NCBI RefSeq assembly: GCF_050753385.1
Contig: NZ_JBLZFZ010000006.1
Span: 111,577 to 175,576, forward strand
Source of the DNA: Pantanalinema rosaneae
Lineage (GTDB): Bacteria > Cyanobacteriota > Cyanobacteriia > Leptolyngbyales > Leptolyngbyaceae
Length of the DNA: 64,000 nt
Direction of reading: 5' to 3'
The notes under the pieces were generated by a model that saw nothing but the letters and a program-made list of their open reading frames with translations, was not told the DNA's origin and searched no databases. Positions within the stretch are counted from its first letter, which is position 1; each line of letters begins with the position of its first letter. Made by a program: the position numbers and the translations under genes. Positions 42,140-51,050 of the stretch are shown in pieces.

Positions 42140-44125
42140 TTAGGCTTCAATCACAAAGTCCGATGCCGAGAGAATCAGATCGCCAGGTGTGTTGATCACG
42201 GCAAATTGACCGCCGTTGGTTCCAAACCCTGTGGCAGAACCATTGGCATTGAAGAATAGACGGTTGGTAGCCGCACTATAGACAATCCGGGCGGTACTGC
42301 TATCCGCATCGGCATCAAACCCGACTACGGCAAAGTCGGCAGCATTGCTAAAGCCATTGCCCACCCCACTGAGCAGACCGAACACCGAGCGATCGAGGAT
42401 AATCTGATCAAGACCTTGCTCGAAGTTTTCGATCGTATCCACCCCATTCACGGTCGGAGTCCCATCGAACACAAAGGCATCGCTTCCAGTGCCACCGTTA
42501 AGGATGTCATTGCCAGCCCCACCAATTAAGCGATCGTTGTTCGCTCCGCCAATCAACAGGTCATTACCCCCTCCACCAATTAAGGTGTCATTACCAGCGT
42601 GACCGATTAAGGTGTTACTGAAGGCGTTACCTGTGATCACATTGTTCAAGGCATTACCGCTGCCAGTAGTAATCAAACTACTTTCCATTAAGGTCAGGTT
42701 TTCCAGATTAGCTCCCAAAACGAAGTTGTTGCTGGCAGTGATGACCGTATCAATGCCACCATTCACGTCTTCAATGATCACATCATCCAGCCGAACATCT
42801 TGATAAACATCATTACCCGTTCCCCCGATCATGGTGTCCTGACCAAAGGTACTAATGAAGGTATCATTGCCAGCGCCGCCTTCCATCCGGTTGTTGCCAA
42901 AGAACCCATTCAGCGTATCATCACCGCTGCCACCCAACAAGGTGTCGTTGCCGTCGCCCCCAAATAAGGAATCATTACCAATGCCACCATCTAACGTGTC
43001 ATTGCCAATGCCGCCAATCAGGGTGTCATTGCCAGCCCCACCACTGAGGTGACTGCTCACCAAGCTATTAGCATTTAAGCGGTTGTTCAACTCGTTACCA
43101 ACCCCGATCGTTGCCGTTCCATCCAGAGTCAGGTTTTCTAAGTGAGCGCCTAAGGTGAAGTTGACACTCGATCGCACTGTATCGAGTCCAGCATTGGCAC
43201 TTTCAACAATGACATCGCCAACGCTGTCTACAATGTAGATGTCATCTCCTAACCCACCCTGCATGGTATCATTACCAGTGCCACCATCGAGCAGATCAGT
43301 ATCAGAGCCGCCAATCAAACTGTCGTTGCCAGCACCACCATAGAGTTCATTAAAACTATCAGCACCAGCGACATTGCTACTCCCAATCAGGGTGTCATCA
43401 CCAGATCCCCCCAATAGGGTATCGAAACCAGCCCCACCATCCAGGAAATCATTGCCGATGCCGCCATCCAGGGTGTCATTGCCAGCGCCACCGATTAAGG
43501 TGTCGTTGCCGGAACCGCCATTTAAGGAATCATTACCGGAACCCCCGTTTAAGGAATCGTTGCCAGAACCACCTAATAACGTGTCATTGCCTAGTCCACC
43601 ATGTAACGTATCATTTCCGGCTTGACCATCTAACAGGTTGTTGCCATTGTTGCCCAGAATTTCGTTATTTAAGGAGTTCCCGATGCCGTTAATATTGGCG
43701 TTACCAGTGAGATCCAGATCTTCCAGGTTAGCACCCAGTGTAAAACTAATAGATGACTGCACAATGTCTCTACCCCCGTTGAATCCTTCGATAATGCGAT
43801 CGCCGATGTTATCCACAATATAGAAATCATCGCCAGCCCCACCATCCATCAGGTCGGCTCCGGTGCCACCATTGAGGAGATCGTTGCCATCCCCTCCTAG
43901 CAGGACATCGTTACCGGCTCCACCACTGAGGAAGTCACCATCAGCCCCACCATCCAGGGTATCATTGCCGTTGCCGCCGATTAGGGTATCGAAGCCAGTC
44001 CCGCCGATCAGCAGATCAAAGCCATCACCACCATCGACCCGATCATTACCCGCCAGAGCATCGATCGTGTCGTTGCCTGCTCCACCGAGGATTGAGTCAT
44101 TACCAGTTGTCGGAAAGCTTGCCAT
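42140..44125 (-). CDS. RTX-type calcium-binding repeat protein
   Basis: A 661-residue protein made mostly of hemolysin-type nonapeptides (GGxGxDxLx), in blocks separated by VDxxGDxIxE-type linkers with LGANLENLTL segments. The C-terminal ~130 residues (GSDAFVFDGTPTVNGVDTIE, then LDQIILDRSVFGLL and a SAATNRLFFNANG module) match the terminal domain that carries type I secretion information. It has no N-terminal signal peptide. It should fold on Ca2+ outside the cell. AAGGA lies 8 nt before the ATG. No type I transporter is in the window. The recipient function is unknown (adhesion or sheath). Confidence 0.92.
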   Translation of the reverse strand: MASFPTTGNDSILGGAGNDTIDALAGNDRVDGGDGFDLLIGGTGFDTLIGGNGNDTLDGGADGDFLSGGAGNDVLLGGDGNDLLNGGTGADLMDGGAGDDFYIVDNIGDRIIEGFNGGRDIVQSSISFTLGANLEDLDLTGNANINGIGNSLNNEILGNNGNNLLDGQAGNDTLHGGLGNDTLLGGSGNDSLNGGSGNDSLNGGSGNDTLIGGAGNDTLDGGIGNDFLDGGAGFDTLLGGSGDDTLIGSSNVAGADSFNELYGGAGNDSLIGGSDTDLLDGGTGNDTMQGGLGDDIYIVDSVGDVIVESANAGLDTVRSSVNFTLGAHLENLTLDGTATIGVGNELNNRLNANSLVSSHLSGGAGNDTLIGGIGNDTLDGGIGNDSLFGGDGNDTLLGGSGDDTLNGFFGNNRMEGGAGNDTFISTFGQDTMIGGTGNDVYQDVRLDDVIIEDVNGGIDTVITASNNFVLGANLENLTLMESSLITTGSGNALNNVITGNAFSNTLIGHAGNDTLIGGGGNDLLIGGANNDRLIGGAGNDILNGGTGSDAFVFDGTPTVNGVDTIENFEQGLDQIILDRSVFGLLSGVGNGFSNAADFAVVGFDADADSSTARIVYSAATNRLFFNANGSATGFGTNGGQFAVINTPGDLILSASDFVIEA

Positions 44126-44264
44126 CGTGTTGTTCCTTATGTGTCTTGAGTGTGTGCGAATTCAATTGTCAGTCGTCCATTACTTGGTTGGGTTTATTGG
44201 TAATGGTTGATTGCCTGACATTGATGTACACGGTTCAGCAGCAAGGATTCATGCAGAGTTTGAG

Positions 44265-44293
44265 TCACCCGATCGTGCGACCTGATCGGGTGA
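44265..44293. promoter_or_regulatory. 10-bp inverted repeat between RTX and TPR genes
   Basis: TCACCCGATC and GATCGGGTGA pair perfectly around a 9-nt loop. There is no T-tract, so it is more likely an operator or leader hairpin for the RTX gene than a terminator. Confidence 0.4.
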
Positions 44294-44397
44294 AATGAAG
44301 CGTTGCCATTGCATAAAACGGCGTAGTCCAACCTGTGAATTTATAGTGATCAAATGATGCGCTTTGATCGTGCGGTTTAATTTTTTAGGAGTAAAAA

Positions 44398-44487
44398 ATG
44401 TTGTTTTTGATGTACTCAGGGCAGGAATCATACGATCGGGTGAACCAACCGAATGAAGCTGTGCTCATCCAGATCGGTTTAATCTAA
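44398..44487 (+). CDS. Possible 29-residue leader peptide / small protein
   Basis: ATG preceded at ideal spacing by TTTTTTAGGAGTAAAAA; the peptide starts MLFLMYSGQESYDRVN and ends IGLI. No homologue is recognised. The near-ideal ribosome-binding site is the only positive evidence. It lies 112 nt before the TPR protein gene and could be an upstream regulatory ORF. Confidence 0.3.
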   Translation: MLFLMYSGQESYDRVNQPNEAVLIQIGLI

Positions 44488-44599
44488 GGCTAATGACATA
44501 TTTTGGATGGGCTAGTGACACTCGCTACATGTCCTGCTCAATAGATTTCTTGTTGATTGTTTCTAATCATATTTGATCCTTACTTCAGGAGAACCAACT

Positions 44600-46315
44600 A
44601 TGCGAAAACGCATGACAGTCATATTCAGTTTGGTTTTTGTGATTGGTATTTCAGTCAGTGTTCTAGCTCATCAAGTCCGAGGACGATCGCCGCAACCAGC
44701 AGACCATACAATACACATGGCGCAGGTAACATCGCCTCGACCATCGGCTGATTCCCAGCCTCCCTTATTTGAGAAATTAGGCAATCATCATCATCCGATT
44801 TCGACCAAAAACGCTTTAGCACAGCGCTATTTTGATCAGGGACTAACCCTGTCCTACGGCTTTAACCACATGGCAGCCGCGCGATCGTTCAAAGCTGCTG
44901 CCCAACTCGATCCAAACTGTGCGATGTGTTATTGGGGGATTGCCTTAGTGCTAGGACCCAACATTAATGCCCCGATGGGAGAAGATGCACTACCAGAGGC
45001 TAAACAAGCCCTACAACAGGCGAAAGTATTGGAGCAATATGCGAGTGAAAAAGAACGGGCTTATATTGAAGCTCTAGCGACCCGCTATCCGCAACAGGCT
45101 GTGGGCGATCGCAAATCGTTTGATATCGCCTATGCCACTGCCATGCGGGAGATCGCCAAACGCTATCCTGATGATCTGGATGCTGCCACCTTATTTGCCG
45201 AATCCTTGATGACGACAACGCCTTGGGATTATTGGGAAGCAGACGGGACACCGAAACCGGAGGGTCAGGAAATCATGGCAGTGCTAGAGTCTGTCTTGAA
45301 GCGTGCCCCTAACCATCCTGGAGCCAATCATCTTTATATCCATGCGGTAGAAAAAGAACGTCCTGACTTGGGAGTACCCTCTGCCGATCGCTTGATGAGT
45401 CTTGTGCCGAACTCGGGGCATTTGGTTCACATGGCATCCCATATCTACATTCGGGTCGGACGCTACCATGATGCCGTGTTGTCAAATCAAGCTGGAATTG
45501 CGGCGGATAACCTGTATGCTACCCAGTGTCATGCTCAGGGCATCTATCCACTCATGTATATGCCCCACAACCATCATTTCCTCTGGTTTGCGGCACAGAT
45601 GACTGGACAAAGCAAATTGGCAATAGAGGCGGCACAGAATACGGCGAAGGTCGATGCCCAATTTTTACGTCACCCCGCGTTAGCGGCAACGGTTCAGCAC
45701 TTCTCTACCATTCCCATGTTTACCGATGCCCGATTTGGTAAATGGGATGAAATTCTAGCGCTGGCAGCCCCGGAATCCGATCTCAAGTATCCTACAGGGG
45801 TTTGGCATTATGTGCGAGGGCTGGCATTCCTGGCAAAAAATCAGCCGCAACAGGCAGAACAAGAGTTACAGCAATTGCAACTTCTGACAACGGCGGCTGA
45901 CCTGAAAACCATGAAAATTGGCGAGAATAATCCCGTGACCAGTGTGCTGTCGATCGCCGCTAATGTTCTGGCGGGAGAGCTTGCTTCCTACCAGGGGAAC
46001 CATGATCAGGCGATCACTGCTCTCAAGCAGGCGGTCAAATTAGAGGATGAGTTGATTTACACTGAACCGGCTGATTGGTATCTGCCAACCCGTCAGTCGT
46101 TAGGAGCGATTCTCCTAAAGGCAGGACGAGCCAGCGAAGCAGAACAGGTCTATCGGGAGGAACTGAAGATCTATCCCAACAATGGCTGGTCACTATTAGG
46201 GCTAACCCAAAGCCTGCAAGCGCAAAATAAGCTGCAAGCGGCGAACGCCACTCAGAAACAGTTTGAAGCTGCCTGGAAATATGCAGATGTTAAGCTGACT
46301 GCTTCTCGCTTCTAA
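44600..46315 (+). CDS. Secreted TPR-repeat protein
   Basis: A 571-residue protein with a signal peptide (~1-27, cleavage after VLAHQ or nearby) followed by a family-specific N-terminal region (NHHHPISTKNALAQRYFDQG, DPNCAMCYWGIALVLGPNIN), a central PNHPGANHLYIHAVE / HMASHIYIRVGRYHDA core, and C-terminal TPRs (~400-560). His- and Cys-rich blocks in the core could bind metal or heme, but no CxxCH motif is present. Function unknown. CAGGAG lies upstream of the ATG. An IS element inserted exactly at its stop codon: the 9-bp target duplication contains the TAA, so the protein is intact but its native terminator has been moved ~1.1 kb downstream. Confidence 0.85.
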   Translation: MRKRMTVIFSLVFVIGISVSVLAHQVRGRSPQPADHTIHMAQVTSPRPSADSQPPLFEKLGNHHHPISTKNALAQRYFDQGLTLSYGFNHMAAARSFKAAAQLDPNCAMCYWGIALVLGPNINAPMGEDALPEAKQALQQAKVLEQYASEKERAYIEALATRYPQQAVGDRKSFDIAYATAMREIAKRYPDDLDAATLFAESLMTTTPWDYWEADGTPKPEGQEIMAVLESVLKRAPNHPGANHLYIHAVEKERPDLGVPSADRLMSLVPNSGHLVHMASHIYIRVGRYHDAVLSNQAGIAADNLYATQCHAQGIYPLMYMPHNHHFLWFAAQMTGQSKLAIEAAQNTAKVDAQFLRHPALAATVQHFSTIPMFTDARFGKWDEILALAAPESDLKYPTGVWHYVRGLAFLAKNQPQQAEQELQQLQLLTTAADLKTMKIGENNPVTSVLSIAANVLAGELASYQGNHDQAITALKQAVKLEDELIYTEPADWYLPTRQSLGAILLKAGRASEAEQVYREELKIYPNNGWSLLGLTQSLQAQNKLQAANATQKQFEAAWKYADVKLTASRF

Positions 46316-46316
46316 C
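46308..46316. repeat. IS target-site duplication, left copy (GCTTCTAAC)
   Basis: Identical to 47381-47389. The 9-bp length is that produced by the IS903 group of the IS5 family. It contains the TPR gene stop codon. Confidence 0.93.
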
Positions 46317-47380
46317 GGCGTTGTTGCATGAAGAGGAGTTGCGGAGGGCGAGGCATGGTAAGTTTTAATCACCACAACCAAAACAAGCCATGAAACCTCA
46401 ATACCGCATCCGCAACTGGTCTGAGTATAACGCTGGACTGAAGCAACGGGGAAGCCTCACCTTCTGGATTGAGGAATCGGTTCTGGAGCAGTGGGTGGTC
46501 GAAGATTTGAGCGGCAAACCAGGTGCGTCTGTCCTCTATAGTGACCTTGCGATTCAAACGATGGCGACTGTCAAAGCGGTCTATCGCCTGGCTGGACGAC
46601 AGTGTCAAGGATTTCTCGAATCAATTTTTGAGTTGATGGAAATTGACTTGCCTGTGCCTGACCACAGTACACTATCACGGCGAATTGGGAACCTGAGCAT
46701 TGACTTACCGATTGTGCCGAAACCGGGTGCTCGTCATGTGGTGGTCGATTCGACTGGGGTAAAAGTCTATGGTGAAGGGGAATGGAAAACCCGTCAGCAT
46801 GGGGTGAGCAAGCGTCGGACTTGGCGCAAACTGCATCTAGGGGTTGATGAAGCTACGGGCGAGATTGTGGCAATGGTCGTGACAACCAATAATGTGGCGG
46901 ATGGAGAAGTGCTAGAAGACCTCCTGGAACAGATTGAAGGGGAAATTGAACAGGTTTCAACCGATGGTGCTTATGACCATCGCCATTGCTATGACGAAAT
47001 TGATGCCAAAGGAGCCAAAGCCGTGATTCCACCGCGCAAAGATGCCAAAATCTGGCAGCATGGTAATCGCAAAGGCAAGCCCCATGCGAGAGATGAAAAT
47101 CTGCGTCACATCCGCAAACATGGACGCAAACGCTGGAAGCAGGATTCTGGCTATCATCGCCGCTCCATTGCCGAAACCACCATGTTTCGCTTTAAGACAA
47201 TTTTTGGTGGCAATCTCAGCGCGCGTCAATTTGACAATCAAGCGGTGGAACTGTTCATCAAATGTGCTGCGCTCAACCGGATGATCCAGATCGCTAAACC
47301 TGATAGCTACAAAGTTGCAGCTTAATACCAGGACGACCTTAAGGCAGGTCTGGTCGTTTTTCTAATCATGCAACAAAGCC
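46317..47380 (+). mobile_element. Complete IS5-family (IS903-group) insertion sequence, 1064 bp
   Basis: Terminal inverted repeats GGCGTTGTTGCATGA (46317-46331) and TCATGCAACAAAGCC (47366-47380, reverse complement GGCTTTGTTGCATGA) differ at one base. They are flanked by perfect 9-bp target duplications. One transposase gene fills the element. Intact ends, target duplications and reading frame indicate recent, possibly active transposition. Confidence 0.95.
46390..47325 (+). CDS. IS5-family transposase
   Basis: A 311-residue DDE transposase. VVVDSTGVKVYGEGEW carries the first catalytic Asp, VSTDGAYDHR the second, and the YHRRSIAETTMFRFK region the Glu (Y-(2)-R-(3)-E-(6)-K signature: YHRRSIAETTMFRFK). 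The N-terminal part (MKPQYRIRNWSEYNAGLKQR) is typical of the IS903 group. The frame is full-length with no stop. Confidence 0.95.
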   Translation: MKPQYRIRNWSEYNAGLKQRGSLTFWIEESVLEQWVVEDLSGKPGASVLYSDLAIQTMATVKAVYRLAGRQCQGFLESIFELMEIDLPVPDHSTLSRRIGNLSIDLPIVPKPGARHVVVDSTGVKVYGEGEWKTRQHGVSKRRTWRKLHLGVDEATGEIVAMVVTTNNVADGEVLEDLLEQIEGEIEQVSTDGAYDHRHCYDEIDAKGAKAVIPPRKDAKIWQHGNRKGKPHARDENLRHIRKHGRKRWKQDSGYHRRSIAETTMFRFKTIFGGNLSARQFDNQAVELFIKCAALNRMIQIAKPDSYKVAA

Positions 47381-47389
47381 GCTTCTAAC
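47381..47389. repeat. IS target-site duplication, right copy (GCTTCTAAC)
   Basis: Perfect duplicate of 46308-46316; removing the IS and one copy rejoins the TPR stop codon to its downstream sequence. Confidence 0.93.
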
Positions 47390-47426
47390 CTGAGATCGTC
47401 CCCGAAGTAACCAATAACTGAAGCCT

Positions 47427-47465
47427 CTGTAGAGATAGTGATTGACATATCTCTACAGTTTTTTT
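47427..47465 (+). terminator. Strong rho-independent terminator, displaced from the TPR gene
   Basis: CTGTAGAGATA (47427-47437) pairs perfectly with TATCTCTACAG (47448-47458), an 11-bp stem with a 10-nt loop, followed by seven T. Before the IS insertion it would have lain ~50 bp after the TPR stop; it now lies 1.1 kb away. It also insulates the downstream RTX gene. Confidence 0.85.
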
Positions 47466-47706
47466 ATGGAAACTGTGAGCCGTTGGCGCTGTAGCTGCGG
47501 TTCACTGCATGGTAAAAGTAGGCTGTCTATCGGGGGTAAGCAGAATTAATCAGGAGAATTTGGACAATTTTAAAGCTGTCTTTGCATAGTTTGCGATCGT
47601 TCACCGTGTAACTCCTTAGATAGGAACGCTTCCGAGCCGTCCCAACCAGATTGATGGTGCGGCAAGGGATCGCTAACAACCAAGATTGACTAACGGAGAA
47701 AACACG
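47466..47706. other. Leader region of the second RTX gene
   Basis: The 241 bp between the terminator and the RTX gene must contain its promoter. A GGAG ribosome-binding site (CGGAGAAAACACG) precedes the ATG at 47707. No small gene or clear operator is seen. Confidence 0.5.
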
Positions 47707-50700
47707 ATGGCGGTAATTAACGGTAATAACGACAACGAAACCCTGATTGGTGGTGCGGGTGATGACACGATCGATGGGAATGGTGGTAATGATACGGCTT
47801 TGATGGGGGGCGGTGATGATGTGTTTATCTGGGATCCGGGTGATGGTAGTGACATTGTAGAAGGCGAGAGTGGTCAAGATACTCTGCAATTTAACGGTTC
47901 TGCTGCCAGTGAAACGTTTGATTTTTCTGCTAATGACGATCGCCTACGCTTCTTCCGGAATGTTGGCAATATTGTCATGGATACCAACAGTGTCGAGCAG
48001 GTAGATCTGAATGCCTTGGGTGGTAGCGATACGATTACGGTGAATGACTTGACGGGCACTGATGTCAAGTTAGTTAACATTAATCTAGCCGGAACCCTCA
48101 ACTCCTCCACCGCTGATGGGGTGTCAGATACCACGATCGTCAATGGTCGCAGCAGTCAGGATACGATTCAGATCTCCAGTGCTACAACCGACATTGTTGT
48201 CGATGGCTTAGCCGCTAAAATTACGATCACCAATGCAGATGCAGCGCTTGACCAGTTGATTGTCAATGGGAATGGTGGTAACGATGTTTTAGATGCGACT
48301 AATTTAGCGGCTAACTTAATTCAACTGACGTTAGATGGCGGATTTGGTAACGATAAGATTGACGGTAGCCAGGGAATAGATACCTTAATTGGTGGTGAAG
48401 GTAACGACACGATCGCGGGTAAACAAGGCAATGATATTGCGTTTCTAGGCAGAGGCGATGATGTGTTTATTTGGGATCCCGGTGATGGTAGCGATGTGGT
48501 TGAAGGGGATGCTGGTCAAGACACCTTAACGTTTAATGGGTCGAATGGCAATGAAGTCATGAGCCTATCTCCTAATGGCGATCGACTGCGCTTCCTCCGC
48601 GATCTTGGCAATATTGAAATGGATTTGAATAGCATTGAACGAATTGAAGTAGATGCTAAAGGCGGCGATGATTTGATTACAGCCGCTTTAACGACTGGTG
48701 CCGCTCCGGCAACGGTGGAGTTTGTGGTGGATGGGGGTGATGGTAACGATACCATTTTGGGTGGTGATGGCAACGATACGCTCAAAGGTGGTGCTGGCAA
48801 TGATGTAATTGATGGCAACCGGGGAGATGACATTGCTGATCTGGGGAGTGGAGATGATGTCTTTATCTGGGATCCCGGGGATGGCAGCGATGTGGTTGAA
48901 GGCGGTAGTGGGAGTGATACCCTACAATTCAATGGTGCCAATGTTAGCGAAGTGTTTGATCTGTCAGCAAATGGTGAACAACTCCGGTTTTTCCGAAATG
49001 TTGGCAATATTGTGATTGATACGGACAACGTTGAGCAAGTGGATCTGAATGCTCTCGGTGGGGCGGATACGATCGTCGTCAACGATCTCAAAGATACTGA
49101 TGTGCAAGTAGTCAATATTAATCTAGCAGGAGCAATTAATGGCACAACGGGTGATGGGGCTGGAGATACGGTAATTGTGAATGGTCGCAATCAAAAGGAC
49201 ACCATTCAAGTATCTAATGTGAATGGCAACATTGTCGTAGATGGATTAGCTTCCCAAGTCATCATTACTCAAGCTGAAGTTACCAATGATCAATTAGTGA
49301 TGAATGGGAATGGTGGTAATGACACGCTCGATGCCACGAATCTAGCGGCTAACCTGATTCAACTCACCTTAGATGGTGGATTTGGGAATGACAATCTTAA
49401 AGGTAGCCGGGGGATTGATACCCTGATTGGAGGGGAAGGTAACGACACGATCGATGGAAATGGTGGTAACGATACGGCATTCATGGGCAGTGGTGACGAT
49501 CTGTTTATCTGGGATCCCGGTGACGGTAGCGATGTGGTTGAAGGGGATGCGGGGAAAGACACACTTCGCTTCAATGGCTCCAATGTGAGTGAAGTCATGA
49601 ATCTTGCCGCGAATGGGCAACGTCTGCAATTCCTGCGGAATGTCGGCAACATCATTATGGATTTGAATAGTGTCGAACGGATTGAAGTGGATGCTAAAGG
49701 AGGTGATGACCTGATTACAGCTACGGCTGGCAATCTGGCGGCTGTAGAGTTTGTGGTCGATGGTGGTGATGGTAACGACACCATTCGTGGTGCTGAAGGG
49801 AATGATACTCTGTCCGGTGGTGATGGCAACGATCGCATCAATGGTGGAGCCGGTAATGATAGCCTTTTTGGTGGTGCTGGCAATGATGTCATTGATGGTG
49901 ATCAGGGTAACGATGTTGCCTTTTTAGGCAGTGGCGACGATGTGTTTATCTGGGATCCCGGTGATGGCAGCGACACGATCGAGGGCGGCAGTGGTAATGA
50001 CACCATGCGGTTTAATGGTGCGAATGTGAGTGAAGTGTTTGAACTATCTGCCAATGGCGATCGACTCCACTTCTTCCGTAACGTTGGTAACATCACCATG
50101 GATACGGATAGCGTGGAACAAGTGGATATCAATGCCTTAGGTGGTGCTGATTCTGTTATCATTAATGATCTCAAAGCGACTGATGTTAAGTTAGTCAATG
50201 TCAACCTGGCTGGCTCACCTAATCCCACGGCGGGTGATGGTCAAGTTGATACTGTGACGATCAATGGTAGTGCTGGTAGAGATCAGGTAGATATCTCCAG
50301 TACAGCGAATGGAGTTGTCGTAACAGGGTTGGCAACTCAAGTGACAATTCTGAATGCTGAGGCAACTGATCAGTTAGTGCTAAACAGTGGTGATGGCAAC
50401 GACAATCTCAATGCTTCTCACCTTGCTGCTCAGGCTCTACAACTGACGTTAAATGCTGGTGCAGGTAACGATACCTTACGAGGGGGACAGGGGAATGATG
50501 TTTTGCGTGGTGATGCGGGCAATGATCTACTGATTGGCGGAGCGGGCAATGACACCTTAACTGGGGGATCAGGACTGGATTTCTTTGGCTTCAATACGCC
50601 GCATGAAGGGACTGATGTGATTACCGATTTCGCGGCTAATGATTTCATTCTGCTCTCGCGATCGGGCTTTCAGGGAGGATTAGGTGTCGGCATTCTGTCG

Positions 50701-50877
50701 GCAAGCCAGTTCCGTCTCGGTACAGCAGCAGGCGATGCCAACGATCGCTTGATCTACAACAACCAGACGGGCGATTTGTTCTTTGATGTGGATGGTTCCG
50801 GTAGTGCCAGTCAGATCCGGATTGCTACCTTAACCGGAGCCCCAACGCTGACCCATGCGGATATTTTGATCATCTAA
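47707..50877 (+). CDS. Large modular RTX calcium-binding protein
   Basis: A 1056-residue acidic repeat protein. Besides hemolysin-type nonapeptides (GGxGxDxLx), it contains five copies of a FIWDPGDGSDxxEG module at about residues 38, 255, 385, 600 and 745. They alternate between type A (VEQVDLNALGG followed by TIxVNDL..TDV..VNINLAG) and type B (IERIEVDAKGGDDLITA), in the order A-B-A-B-A. The C-terminal ~90 residues (GLDFFGFNTPHEGTDVITDF, then NNQTGDLFFDVDGSGSA) resemble type I secretion/attachment domains. No signal peptide. Likely a surface or sheath protein, Ca2+-dependent. A hairpin follows the gene. Confidence 0.92.
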   Translation: MAVINGNNDNETLIGGAGDDTIDGNGGNDTALMGGGDDVFIWDPGDGSDIVEGESGQDTLQFNGSAASETFDFSANDDRLRFFRNVGNIVMDTNSVEQVDLNALGGSDTITVNDLTGTDVKLVNINLAGTLNSSTADGVSDTTIVNGRSSQDTIQISSATTDIVVDGLAAKITITNADAALDQLIVNGNGGNDVLDATNLAANLIQLTLDGGFGNDKIDGSQGIDTLIGGEGNDTIAGKQGNDIAFLGRGDDVFIWDPGDGSDVVEGDAGQDTLTFNGSNGNEVMSLSPNGDRLRFLRDLGNIEMDLNSIERIEVDAKGGDDLITAALTTGAAPATVEFVVDGGDGNDTILGGDGNDTLKGGAGNDVIDGNRGDDIADLGSGDDVFIWDPGDGSDVVEGGSGSDTLQFNGANVSEVFDLSANGEQLRFFRNVGNIVIDTDNVEQVDLNALGGADTIVVNDLKDTDVQVVNINLAGAINGTTGDGAGDTVIVNGRNQKDTIQVSNVNGNIVVDGLASQVIITQAEVTNDQLVMNGNGGNDTLDATNLAANLIQLTLDGGFGNDNLKGSRGIDTLIGGEGNDTIDGNGGNDTAFMGSGDDLFIWDPGDGSDVVEGDAGKDTLRFNGSNVSEVMNLAANGQRLQFLRNVGNIIMDLNSVERIEVDAKGGDDLITATAGNLAAVEFVVDGGDGNDTIRGAEGNDTLSGGDGNDRINGGAGNDSLFGGAGNDVIDGDQGNDVAFLGSGDDVFIWDPGDGSDTIEGGSGNDTMRFNGANVSEVFELSANGDRLHFFRNVGNITMDTDSVEQVDINALGGADSVIINDLKATDVKLVNVNLAGSPNPTAGDGQVDTVTINGSAGRDQVDISSTANGVVVTGLATQVTILNAEATDQLVLNSGDGNDNLNASHLAAQALQLTLNAGAGNDTLRGGQGNDVLRGDAGNDLLIGGAGNDTLTGGSGLDFFGFNTPHEGTDVITDFAANDFILLSRSGFQGGLGVGILSASQFRLGTAAGDANDRLIYNNQTGDLFFDVDGSGSASQIRIATLTGAPTLTHADILII

Positions 50878-50912
50878 CCGATCTGCAATAAGTTACTCGA
50901 TCGTTGCTTTAC

Positions 50913-50940
50913 AGCCCTCTTCTTTGCTTTGGAGAGGGCT
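50913..50940. terminator. Hairpin after the RTX gene
   Basis: AGCCCTCT (50913-50920) pairs with AGAGGGCT (50933-50940) around a 12-nt loop, 35 nt after the stop. It lacks a T-tract on the plus strand (followed by AATTGGATTA), so termination efficiency is uncertain. Confidence 0.5.
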
Positions 50941-51050
50941 AATTGGATTAGTGTCACCCGATGAGTGCCTCAAACCCGGTATGTCGCATAATATGGCACT
51001 GGATTTCCAGTAAGTGCCCTTGCATCAGTTGTATCTATCTGAGACTGAAC

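Larger units (their letters stand above)
44126..44599. other. 474-bp divergent intergenic region (RTX / TPR protein)
   Basis: It contains a perfect 10-bp inverted repeat, TCACCCGATC (44265-44274) / GATCGGGTGA (44284-44293), and a 29-codon ATG frame with an AGGAG ribosome-binding site (44398-44487). GATCGGGTGA-like sequence recurs at ~44434 as CGATCGGGTGA. The rest shows no gene. Confidence 0.55.

Noticed and set aside
42612..44210. Proline/serine-rich plus-strand open frames opposite the first RTX gene
   Set aside because: They are mirror images of the GGxGxDxLx codons (repeating PAPPxxVSLP patterns); the opposite strand has a clear RTX protein with a ribosome-binding site.
47527..50648. Minus-strand Pro/Ser-rich frames opposite the second RTX gene
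   Set aside because: Same shadow effect of repeated Gly/Asp codons; no ribosome-binding sites or homology.
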